From: Nemopilema nomurai
Lineage: Eukaryota > Cnidaria > Scyphozoa > Rhizostomeae > Rhizostomatidae
Length of the DNA stretch: 64,000 nt
NCBI GenBank assembly: GCA_003864495.1
Contig: ML133382.1
Coordinates: forward strand, 476,727 to 540,726
Reading direction: 5' to 3'
The notes below the pieces were generated by a model. It was not told where the DNA came from and made no database searches. It worked only from the letters and a program-made list of their open reading frames with translations. Position numbers and translations under genes: made by a program. This document shows positions 47,801 to 59,800 of this stretch, one piece after another. Within the stretch, counting starts at the first letter, position 1. Each line of letters opens with the position of its first letter.

Positions 47801-50800
47801 AGCATTCATCTAGAACCCCCTTTTGATGTTTATAATGTGTTTAATTGAATAGGATGAGTACAAAACTGGCATGTAAGTACAATAAAGTATATCCACTAGG
47901 CCAATGTTTCTCAACTTGCCAAAGCATGATTCTTGTGCATACGAATTTCATGGTACCTTAAACTGTGAGGTTTATTTAGAAAAACCTGATTATTAGTCTT
48001 TCAACTCTTCTGTAAACAAACAAATTGATAACACACTTGTTTAGAAACTGTTAGAAACTTGTTCAGAACTGTTAGTTTCAAAGCAGTTGAAGACTAAAAT
48101 GAAGAATGGCTTTAAATGACATGGAAGAAGTTAAATCCACTAGAAATAGCTCAAACTTTTTATTTGAATTTTATCGATTAATTCAAAGGATGATCTGAGA
48201 AGGGCAAGAAAGTTTGCTGAGGACCTACAAAGAGACAAACATAAAATCAAAATTGTAAGTCATATTCTATATCTGCAGTGTTGGTCACATCCATTGTGTC
48301 TCTAACTACTGTTCAATGGAGTTCTAAAATGATGATGTCACAAAAATCTTTTCTAGACTCTCGAATTTGGATCCCATAGCCTGAAAATGCATCACGAAAT
48401 ACCTTTAAACATGGCAAAATTAGTCAATTGTATTTAAAATTGGCAGAGATTAGCCACATATGTGTTGGTTCCCTTCCCATCAAGCCTAATCTGTATTTTG
48501 GTCTCTAGTCAAAGCTTTAAGAGACTGTTAGCAAAATTCAAATCTGTTTTTGGCTGTATCTAAACTGATTATAGACATATTTGGCCAATTTTCCATATTT
48601 GGAAGCATTTCATAGTGATATTGTGTGTTATATGGTTGAAATTTAAAAATTTAAAAAATGTTTTATGGTGATATCACACTTACTCTTATCTCTACTTATT
48701 GTATACTAACAGAGAATCATTATGATTGGATAAGTTGTTATTAACCATTGAAATTTACTAATTTGATTTTTGCTTGTTCTGCTTGGTTGGAATTTGCCAG
48801 TAATTCCTTGTATTTTCCGGAAAGACAAACATCCTGCACTTTTGTTAGATAGGCATGACGTTTTTAAAAATTTGTAATTTAAAAAGTAATTCTGCTTGCA
48901 AAGTCTGATTAAAATTTATTTAATTTTGAAGGAACAGGAACAGTTTCTGCAAACAGCAGAGGTTCAGGATAAAGAAATTGATGTTGTGAAGGATGAACTG
49001 CGGTATGGAATCGATTTTTAAAAGTTGTAGAAAAAAAACTTTACCCTTTAATTTCAAGTAACTTAATTTGCAAATATTTCGGGTTGTCTTTATGTATTGT
49101 ACCAGAAGCAACTTTGAAAAATCGCTATCTTGCAGTCGTGCAAAGACAGAACTGAAAACGTTTAAGCTCAGGAATGAGGAGCTGACAAAGCATCTGGATA
49201 ACTTGAAAGCACAAATGAAACTGCTGGTGAGCGTGGCCTTGCATGAAACTGTTCGAAACATGGAGAGATAATTATTTTTGGAATTATAGGCATTTGCCAT
49301 TTTTCAAGACTTTATAAAAAGTTTGTCATCATCTGTCCCAACATTGGTCTTAAATTTGTTTTTTAAATGAATTTGAAATGACAAGGCTCGATAACAGCTT
49401 CTGATTTTTCATCTCTTTATACTGTTTTGCAAATGCTGCTGTATGTTCCTGCTCAGCGGGATCCTAAGACATCATTAATGATTAATGAAACTGAATTCTT
49501 TATCTAAGGACAAGGACACTCAGAAAGCAATCGGCTTTGAAAAAACCACTGAAGGTACCATTCGACAGTTGCAAAATGCCATAGTGGAACTGGAATCTCG
49601 GTAAATTTATTACATACAAATATTGCATTCTGTATAAAAATGTTGCTTTCAGATGATAGAAATTATTTTGAGGTTAGTATGCGTGCAGGGTGGGGTGTTT
49701 ACTTTTCAAAGTTTACTGTTCTTTATAAATGTTTTCAGTTCATTTGCGTTTATATACTATGTTAATTTACTTGACTGTTCTTTGGTAATGTGAATCTTCA
49801 GTTCATAATTAACTTCTTAGTTAATAATGAACATGTGGCCCACAATGCGTGCTTCAGTTGATATCACAGGCTAATTACCAAGATAATCATATATTACAGT
49901 TATCATTGCTGTTGTTTGTATTTGATCTACAAGTGGGTACCCAATTGGGTAGTGACAGTCGTTCGATTGACGATATTGTGAGGTTTCTGTTACGTTGATG
50001 GGCTTAGAATATTCACTTGCTGTGTAATTGATTCGACTAAGTTTAGGGGAGAACGCCAGCATCCACTGATTGGCCAATCTATTAATGTACTATATGAAAC
50101 ATTTCTTCTAGGGTGCTAGCTCTGCTATTATTTCTCTACAGCTGCAGCGCAATGTTGAAGGAAATTGGTAAGCTGAGGGGTGAGAAGGGAGACTTGGAGG
50201 AGAGCATCTTATCCTTGCAAAAGAAAAAGTATGTTTCTTACGAATATAATACAACATTTTTTAGCATCGTCCCAAACAGTTTTCTAGTTTGGGAGGAACA
50301 TTGTTCTTAAATGAATGATTCTGCGTACAGATAAATTTTAAGTATTCAATATTTTACATTTGGCCTTGCAAGTTTTTTTGATTCGATATGAGTCGATCAT
50401 AGTAAAACCGGGGATAGAAGGAGACCCAACTGTTAATCGAGATAAGATGCTGACTCCTCAGTTAGTCATCTGCAGTTTGAAGCTAGGTTGATGGTTTTTC
50501 TGACCCTTTAGTGCTGAGCTGGAAGACAGAGAATACCAAGCCACCCTACACGTGCGAGACAGCGTGCAGCTAGTCGAAAATGCCCTTCTAGAAAAAGAGC
50601 AGGTACTATTTGTTTTTTATTGACACTATGTGTAGTTATTTCATGCTTGATCCAAGGTAGTCCTACGAACGATACCCAGAGAACGCTAGCGGCTTTTAGA
50701 TACTACGCGCTATGGATTGGTACGAAACGTGTCGTAGTTTAGCAGCTGCAATTTACAAATGCTATGAGCGCAGAACTTCAGTCCAGCAGCGAACAATTCC

Positions 50801-53800
50801 AGCGTGCTCTCTTCCGATGAAATGTTTGGCATTGGAACATTTGGTTTAATGAGCCCTGCTTTGCAAAGGGTTCCAGACTCGATTCACAACTGGTTGCTAA
50901 GGCCCCTGCGATGCAAAACTGGTGCGCATAGCCACGAACTAGCAAGCTTGCTCTCCACCGTCAGCTCAAATCAATGGCACCAAGACGAGAGGCTGGGACA
51001 GCCGTGTTCTGTCGTGATTCTTTTCATATACAGGCAAAAGCTACATACCATGAGGTCAACCTTACCTCGTGGTTTTCTCGACTCGCTGCCGCTTTTTGGC
51101 TTAGCCTTGCTTCCCGCGAGCCCGTTTCTTCCCTGGCCGAGTTGTGTTGCATTCCTCATCAAGCTGTTCTCCTTATGCATTGCTCGACTTCCTGTCACGT
51201 TTGCATTCGATATAGCCGGGATTTTATTTTGCGCCGGCTCAGTCTTGTTGCGGATGCTGATCTTCAGTGACGTCATATTTTTTCGTTCCAGTATAACTCG
51301 TTCGTCTTTTGCGGGCAGCTTGGTGTGTCTAGCCCATTTCACGTTGATGTTCTCAGTGACTAAACCGTCTTTCATTGTAACATTTTGCAGTCGTAAATGC
51401 TCAACGAAAAACTCATTCTCAGGCGCTTCAATGGCAATTAGATTTGATGCATAGGCGCATAACAACGCCAAACAAAGTTTGTGAATATTTTGTACTAAAC
51501 GGTTGTTTTTCCTCGCTTTGATATCTAGTTGGCTCTCGAATATCAAATCGTAGCCGAGTTCCTCGAGAAACTTGAATTTATTTTCATCTTTTCGCCTGCA
51601 AGAAATGAAAATGGTTCTTGATTGGTTGGAGAAGCCTGCAAACTTCAACCTCAGTTTCGACTCAGTTTCACCAAGTGTTTTATTTTGAGTAAGAGGTCCC
51701 GACAAAATGGCGTTGTATTTGTGGCCTAAATGCTTCATCAACTTAGCTAAAAGTCTGTTGATTCTCTTTGAAAATTGAACATGGAATATCAGTATCTGTT
51801 GTATAGTTTTAGCGCGCTTCTTATCGAAAAACCTCATATCCTTGGTGCTAAGGGTGTCGCCTTTGAAGAACAGCAAGTCCTCGTCCCGTGCGAATAGTTC
51901 CGTCAGTATTGATCGTATGATTGGTTTAACCTTCATTGGTGGACCCCAACGGTTTCCATATTGGATGGTCCCAGGACACATCAAGTCGACTTCGTGGTTA
52001 TCAAGCCGTACTGGAAAAGCAGTGAATTGCTGAGCTTTCAGAAGCCGCCATAATTGTATGTCCTCAACAGAGGGGATGAAATCGACCCAAAACCCCAGCC
52101 GGTGATCGTGACAAATACTATACACACTTTCCGATGCCTGAAGCTTTTCAATGTCTTTGAGGGTCACCTCTTTCAGGGAAGCAACTCGGGATAACATTTG
52201 CAGGTCTACTATTTGTGATATTGGAAAATAGTTTCTCGAATCCAACGTGCTGTTCTCCTCTGAGCCTCTGGCGTTGATCAGTGGCGGAACGAGTAATGTC
52301 CTTTCCAAAAGATAGGCAAATATGAGCGCGTTTTCGAATTGCAGCAATTGCTTAGGCCAGCTGATTGGTGACGGCTTGTACGTAATAAACTTCTCTACGC
52401 GGTTTACTTTGGGAAACACAAACCCATCATCTTCGATGTGGTACCTCCAGGGAACCTTGATTTTGACTTCTTTCACTTTCTTAGTCTGCTTTTCATCTGC
52501 TGCTTTTCGTGTGTTGACCCCGCCGTTCGCTGTCCCGATTTCGTGTTTGCCTGAAATCCAGAGCAGGCCATGTTGTGTGTGCAGAACTATGAATACAAAC
52601 AGTGTCACTAGGATGGTTCCATTGAGCAACTTGAGCAAGCTCCGCTTCACTCTCCGCCAGTTTATACTTCTCTTCATGATGCCCACTTCGCATTTTTCTA
52701 GGGAATTCAGTTCGTCACTCATTTTGAAAAGTCTTGTTAAAGTTTGACTGCCAAATGTCGTGTTTTGTCGCTCTCAATTCACGCGTCACATACGTCTCAA
52801 ATGGCGGCTTGAAGCCAGCTACGCTTAACGGATTCGATGCGAATTCAACTGGATTTTCAATTGAGAGGCCCGTTGTTTGTGATCACAGGGTCACTCGTGT
52901 ACGCCACCAGCTGGTCGTCGCGTTGATCCGCTGGTCGATATTGTCTGTGCTGGTACTGCCGTGCCCGTGCCACTAGTTTCTACACATCTTCTCGCCTTGT
53001 GCAAATCTTTCTTGGAAATCAAACGCGCGGTGAGTGGGCACCAGAGGCAGGTGGTATGCTGAATTCCATAAGCGGGATCAAGCGATGGCGCTCTACCATA
53101 CCCAAACAGCTGCTTTTAAATTTTACCAAAACAATGTGAAAAGCCATCTTGTGTAAAAATTATTTCAATTCTCTTCGTTATAAGAACCCCGGTGGCCATA
53201 ACCATAGCTATTGCTTGATGATGTAGCGTTATTGCCGCCATTAAGTTTGCCTTTCTTGTCAGCAATCGACTATAGTGTTCCTCATATGGCTCGCAAATGA
53301 GAAGACAGGGATTTATTTGAAAATTGGCCAGGATGTGGTTAACAAACATAGAAAAACTGAAAATCAGTTACCTGGGGAACAGCTTGAGAGCCTCCTTTTC
53401 AAATCCACCTTTTCCTTAAATCCACAAATGCAGATATTAATTTGGTGTAGCTGATCATTTGAAGTGATCTTTGTCTTTTGGACATTGTTACGAACATACA
53501 GAAAGAGTTCCTTAGTCAATTCTCTAGGAAAAGCAAGTTTAGGCAATTGATGTTAGCCTAAAGATGCTGGAAGTAGTGATTTTCTAGCCCAAGGTTTCAC
53601 GACATTTTACTGTTGGTCGTTGGAGACAGATTTTCATCGTTATCCTAATTAAACTTGTCATTTCCTTTGCAAGACTAGACACAAACCAGAAAAGCTGGTA
53701 CGACGTAGTCCTTATTGTCTTCATCTTTCACAACGGATACTGTGTTCGTTTATAGACGTAGCAGCGTACATTTACCACCAAAAAGGCCTTAAGAAAGAAC

Positions 53801-56800
53801 TTCTCTTCTTTTCCATCTTAGGCCTCCATCAAAGAGCAACAGCTTGCCCAAGAAGTGACTCGTCTTCAAGAGTCAATGAACATTTTGGTGAAAGATGCGG
53901 AAAAGAAGAAAAGAGCTGAGGTTTGCTCTAATTTTACAGTTCGTACACTTTTCGTGTACTCTTTTTCTAGCCTTTATCACAAAGCACCAAAAGAAGTAGA
54001 TAAAATAGCATTTGGAGATCACCCTTATGGTGTTTGGCTGGAAATGTCAAGGAAACTGCTAGAAAAAATGCTCTGATCCGTTTGGCCCGTGCACCCACGA
54101 GCCTCATGTGATCCTCTCTGCACCCTTGGGCACGCTATTCCAGCGTCTTATGTTTTCTTAACGTCGCCTTCTTGCCTTTGCAGCTAGAGAACCAGAGGGC
54201 CCAGCACAGTCGACAAACCCAACGGTTAATGGAAGAAATTCATTATCTCGAGATGGTAAGTGCAGCCCTATTCTTTTTAACCCACGAAGCTAGTGCCCGC
54301 ATTCGTATCATTTTCCTTGAGGCTGGTAGTCTGCATTAGCTGTTTTATCAGAACCACCTGTTGTATAGGCACCTACGTATGACTTCGGTCAAAGAATTTC
54401 TTGGTCTAAAGCAAATTGAACATTAGCCGCTACTTTCAACACTTCAAATACCCTACATTCAACATTCTGTCTCTGTCTTTGAAAAAAGGTCTGTCTTCCA
54501 CTCATTATTTATTTCCAATTCTTATCATTTTTAACTTGTCTTTTTAAACAAATAACCTCTACCTTATGCAGTCGTCCCTCTTCTCGTTTTACTTGTACTC
54601 TTCGCAATGTTCAAAGCACTTAGAGTATCGAGAAAAAGTACGCGATTGTGGTGTGTATTTTTTCAGCTACAACTACTTTTATCATTAACAATTCAGCTTT
54701 ATCGAAATAGTGTTTAACACATATCAAAGATTATCAAAAAGCATCTTACAAACGAAAAAGATGGTATCGACAAAACAGAAATACCAAATGCAAGTCAAAA
54801 ATTTTCAATTGAAAGAAAAGCGATGTTTGTGTCATTTGTGTCACTAATGGTACTCAAGGCGTACTGTTTTGAAACCACTCCTCGACATCAAATGACTTCG
54901 TTTTCACCCATCCAACATTGGACCTAATCTTTGCTAATATCTCCAGTGCAGAGTCTGGCAGACTCTTGTTCGCGTATGTTTTTCGAAGGAAATGATACAC
55001 GTCGTTATAGTGGTAGGTGTCTGAGAATTTTTCGACCACGTGTTTGACATAGGTGTTCACTGCGTAGTCAGGGCTCGTTGAAAATGGCAGTCGGTTCCAG
55101 TTCACTTTGACAAAGTTCCAAGCGACCGAGCGACCCAGTCTACTTCCATCCGCCACTGAATCTATGGCGCCTTTCACGGGAGTATGGCGTGTCATCATGG
55201 AAAGCTCAAGTAGCCTAAAAGCAAGAAAAATTGGCTCCATTTTAATTTAGACCTTATATGTAAAACTATCAATGGATTGGTCATTATTCGTTTTTGACCT
55301 GATGCGTACAAAAAAAGTAAAAATGGTTGCAGGTAAGAAGCACTGCAGTGTGAATACCATGTTGATTTGGAGACAGTTACTTAAGGTAATCTAGCAACTT
55401 CATGGTTAACCCTTTTCTCGCTGCATCATTTTGGAAAACTTAACGAACATTTCTAAGCTACAATGCAGCAGAGCCATAAGTCTGAATAAATACACTTTCT
55501 TACAAATAGCATACAATAAGCGTACAATTTGGTTGCAAAGTTGGATACAAAGATATCTGGTATTTTCCATGTGTTGCCAAAAATACATTTATTACTGCCG
55601 CTGTACTTGTTTGTCGGCCGAAAAGAAGGATCTTCTGTGCTTGGGATTTCCTCCACAGCGGAAACCAGTCTTCCCTTCTCTGAATGAGCTGTTACAATCA
55701 ACTAATATTATCAAATATTTCTACTCCTCTGTATTCCGCTGCGCAGCCAGATGCAAACAATAAAGAACCTATAGAGAGATCGGATGTTTTTCGCCTATTT
55801 AAAACTTTGAATCCGTTATTCTTAGTAACGGGGTGCTGGCAATGTTTGCGAGGCTTTTTCTGAATTCCGGATTGTTCTTGAGTTGGATGGACCACGCGGA
55901 TGCTTAATACGAAAACATTACAGGAACACGACTCGATTATTGGTAGCAAAATCTGATTTATAGTGTTTTACGGGTTTATTCACCCAACAGTTAAACAACC
56001 TTTCTCTCTCAAAGGCCAGCCTTCCAGTGTCCTTCACTCTCAAAAGCCATGGTGGTAGCTTCATTTTAACTCTAAAGACCATTAAGGATAATATAGTAAG
56101 AAATTCAAAATCCGCATAAGATTTCAGTACAGCTAGTATCGTTATATAACAGCAGTGTGTGGTAAAATTGAGAAAACATTTCTAATAACAAATCTCAGTG
56201 ACATTTTACCTGTTCAAAGCCCACGTGTCCTTACTAGCCCCGAGTGCATTCATAAGGGCCACTTCTCTGTACTTCTTTCTCTCAAAGCCTTTCTGACGAA
56301 ACACTATTGCCCAGTCTCTCGATGTCCCCCCGGCGATGCCGCACTGCGCCACTGCTTGTAGGATGTTGTCCGGTATGAACATTCTTCTCTCAGCCCAATC
56401 ACTTGTATAAAAAACCAAGTTTGAGAAGCAACTTGACAAGAGTGGAAGCATAGGCCATGATGAAAACATATTTAAAATTGGCACGTAGATATACACATTT
56501 ATCTAAAGTCGAAACGTAGCTAATGCAGAAGGATTTATTTCCCAGGCACGTCCTTATATTCATTCATCTTCCTTATTTGTCACTGAAACGTATTCAAAAT
56601 TATAGTCAAAGTTCAATTTTTTAGCCTAAAGTTCTCAAGAGAAGGCCAAGTTGGTGCGGTAGTTGGCCTTTGTTTATGTGTCTCTTTGCCAAGAGCTCTC
56701 ACTTCTATCCGTTACCAGGCCATATGGAATAATGCTCTTATTCGCAGACCCTTTAGCATCTCCCTTCCACTTATCAAAACGTATCCTGGGTCTAGTTGAA

Positions 56801-59800
56801 AACACTATAGAGGCCTCACCGAAACATTCTCTCGCAGACAGCCGTGGCGTTGGCATCTCCTGCATTTAATGCAGCACTGACTAATGTTCCCTGCAGCAAC
56901 CGCTCCCCCAGGGTGGACTTCGTCTCCCATCCAACACTTTTAAATACAGGCTTGGAGATGTTCCAGAAGTAACTGATCAGCTGTTTTCTGAGCTTGGATC
57001 GTTTCGGAAGAAGCACGATCATTCCGGACAGGTAATGCTTGGCGTATTCCCATGGAATCCAGTCTGTTTCCTGGAAAAACAATATTGACACAGTACGGTT
57101 TTCCGATTATGCCTCTTCAAAATGATGCAACAACTGAAGCTCTGTTTACTTCGCGTATTTACCTTGTGTAAATAGACAGTTGAGCTCATTGCGACTGCGA
57201 CCGGTAAAAGGTTCTCTTCGGCCATTGTGAAGGCGTCCTTTATGAGGCTGGCTCGGTCAAGGGCACTGAAGACCGTGTGGTTTTTCCGCAGTTGCTTTAT
57301 CAAACGATTCCAATTGTTGATATCGTAATTAACGTTGTAGTATCCGTTGGCACCCACGTTCAGCTTGAACCAAGTCCCATCTGCACTCATCGTCGAATTC
57401 TTGGAGTTCAAGATGTACCTCCTCACCTTCGTTGGCTCTCTTGATGTCACATATGTAATTGGGACACGCCAAGTCGTATTTCTAAATTCCCCTGCAACGT
57501 AACCATACATTTTCAAAGGTGTGTTAAGCTATTGTACTGCCTAGGTGGTTTATCTGACCTGTACTGCCAGGCGTGTTTGTTCTGTGCTCTTTTAAAGCGA
57601 TGATCACGTACCTGGCAGCTTTGATCCTTTAACAAATCTGTGCTGATTGAGAGATACTTTTCCGTCGGCTGAACCCGAGGCGGTGATGATGGGAAAACCA
57701 GGCTGCAGAGCCCATCCTTCCATCACTGACGATACGTCGATGTTACTCGTTTGACTATGTGGAATAACACACCATTAAGTAGCTAGCTCAAAGACAGAGA
57801 TGGGGTGTACACAAAAAATCAATTAATCAATCAATCGTAGCTACACTAAGAAAATCAGTTATATAAGTAAGAATTATTTACTTGCGGATGCTTGAAAAAC
57901 AACGACATTGAAAATAAATTTTTCTCTGTATCGGAGCTACTTTAGACATGCGGGGCTATACGGGTATGGCAATTTGGTTTAATTTGCACTGTAACGAATT
58001 ATGATCAACCCCTTTAAAGGCCTCTCAGAACAAACCGTATTTTTATTAGGGTGAAAGCGAATATAACCAAGGACCATTACTTTAAATCCAACCTTCAACT
58101 ACCAAAATTCTGCCCTGCCATTGTATTCTCACCTGAAAGAATCCCAGAAGTCTTTTCGATCTGTGTTTTGATACGCATATTTCTTGAGGTACAGCCTGAT
58201 GCCGTTTTTAAAAGCCTCGTCCCCAATGTAATGGTGTAGCATTCGCACAATCGAGGCTCCTTTCGCGTAAGCCAATGTGGAGACGCTATCCTCCGCATCT
58301 TTGTCAGTCTTGGCTTCTCTGGCCATGCGCTCTGCCTTGATCGAAGCATCAACAGTCATGGCCTCGCGAAGGTCGTGGTTGTAGAATTGCTCCATGATCT
58401 GGTACGATGGCAAGGCAGCTGCCGCCCCAAGGAACTGGAAATATTCCGCAACCCCTGAACACGAATTCGGGTCTTATTTTGGTGATCTTATATTACATGA
58501 AGTCCTTTATAGCAAAGAGTTAATGGAATTGATAGCAAAGAGTTAATGGAATTGATAATACAGCAAACATGGAGTTGCTTAATTCCGAACAAGAGTTGTT
58601 TCGGGTGCGCCTAACTAGAGGATTAATGTATGTAGATATTTATCTACTTTTTGGATCTGAAATCGGCACCTTTATACCCATTTTATGTTATTGCAACTTG
58701 ATTCATTTGGAAACTGAAGAACGCTCCTCCGGCTCCCTCGCACTTATTGAAAAAGCATTGTCTGCTGAATCGAATTTTTTACCTCGCAGCAGCGTAAGGA
58801 ACACAATGACTTTTCTTTTTTAACTACAGCGAGGGGGATCAAAGAAAGGCCCGTTGTACGAATAATCGTAAAATGTGGTGTCTTCGAAGAAAACTACCGT
58901 TTGTTCAATTGTATGCTTTCTCTGAAAAAGAAATGTGAAACGGAGGGGGGCCTCACTGTTTATTCTCCATTGACGCTCGGCCTTGAGCCCTTCTCCATAT
59001 TTTCTGTAAGATTAACAAAAACACGGAGATATTCTGGCCTTAATGTATTTTGAATTTAATGATGCCTTTAAAGACGTTAAGCTAAATATACTATCAAAAT
59101 TTTCACTAATTTAGTTGTAAAACACTAGCATTTCTACGTTTAGGATTAAGCTAGTATTAGGATGGCAACATGAAACCCCAGACTCAAAAAACTCGGGTAC
59201 GAATTTTAGTTGCTATTAAAAATTAAAAATTAAAAATTACCTTCTTGAATGAAGAGATCCGTCCACCACTTGATCGTGACGACATTTCCAATCCACTGAT
59301 GTGCAACCTCATGTGCCACCAACATGGCTACACTTTGTCTCGCCAGCATGTCCTCTTCGGGTGTGGCATGGCGAAAAAGAACTGAATCCTCTATGAAATT
59401 AATCAAGCCCCAATGCTCCATCGCGGCGTACCTGTAAGTAGGGGTAGTGATCATGTCGAGTTTCGGTAAGGGATATTTTTGGTCAAAAAACTCCTCAAAA
59501 TGCTTCAATGTTTTGTTCGCGACAATCAGTGCCAAAAATCGTCTTTGCCATTTTTCTTTTGGAGACCAAAGTCGTATTTTCTTCCCGTCCCCTTTAGTGG
59601 CGCTTGTCCATGTATAATCGAAAATGACGTAATTAAGGAGGTAAGTCGGCATGACTGGAGAGGTCTGGAACCTATCGAAGTTCATGTGAGTTGTTACTCT
59701 GCGCTCTTGCAGTGGCATATTGGAAAGAGACTTGTAGCCTCGACTGTACAATAGCACCAGAGTGAACTTCGCTTTCATGTCTGGCTCATCAAAGCAAGGA

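Noticed and set aside
50804..51454. 216-codon plus-strand frame
   Set aside because: It lies opposite the C-terminal half of the nested 583-residue protein and has no splice or domain support, so it is a shadow.
58845..58921. Minus-strand open stretch (KHTIEQTVVFFEDTT...) behind a good acceptor between aminopeptidase exons 1 and 2
   Set aside because: In the phase left by exon 1 it hits a stop after a few codons, while exons 1 and 2 join directly to give the conserved EGVAEYFQFLG of M1 enzymes.
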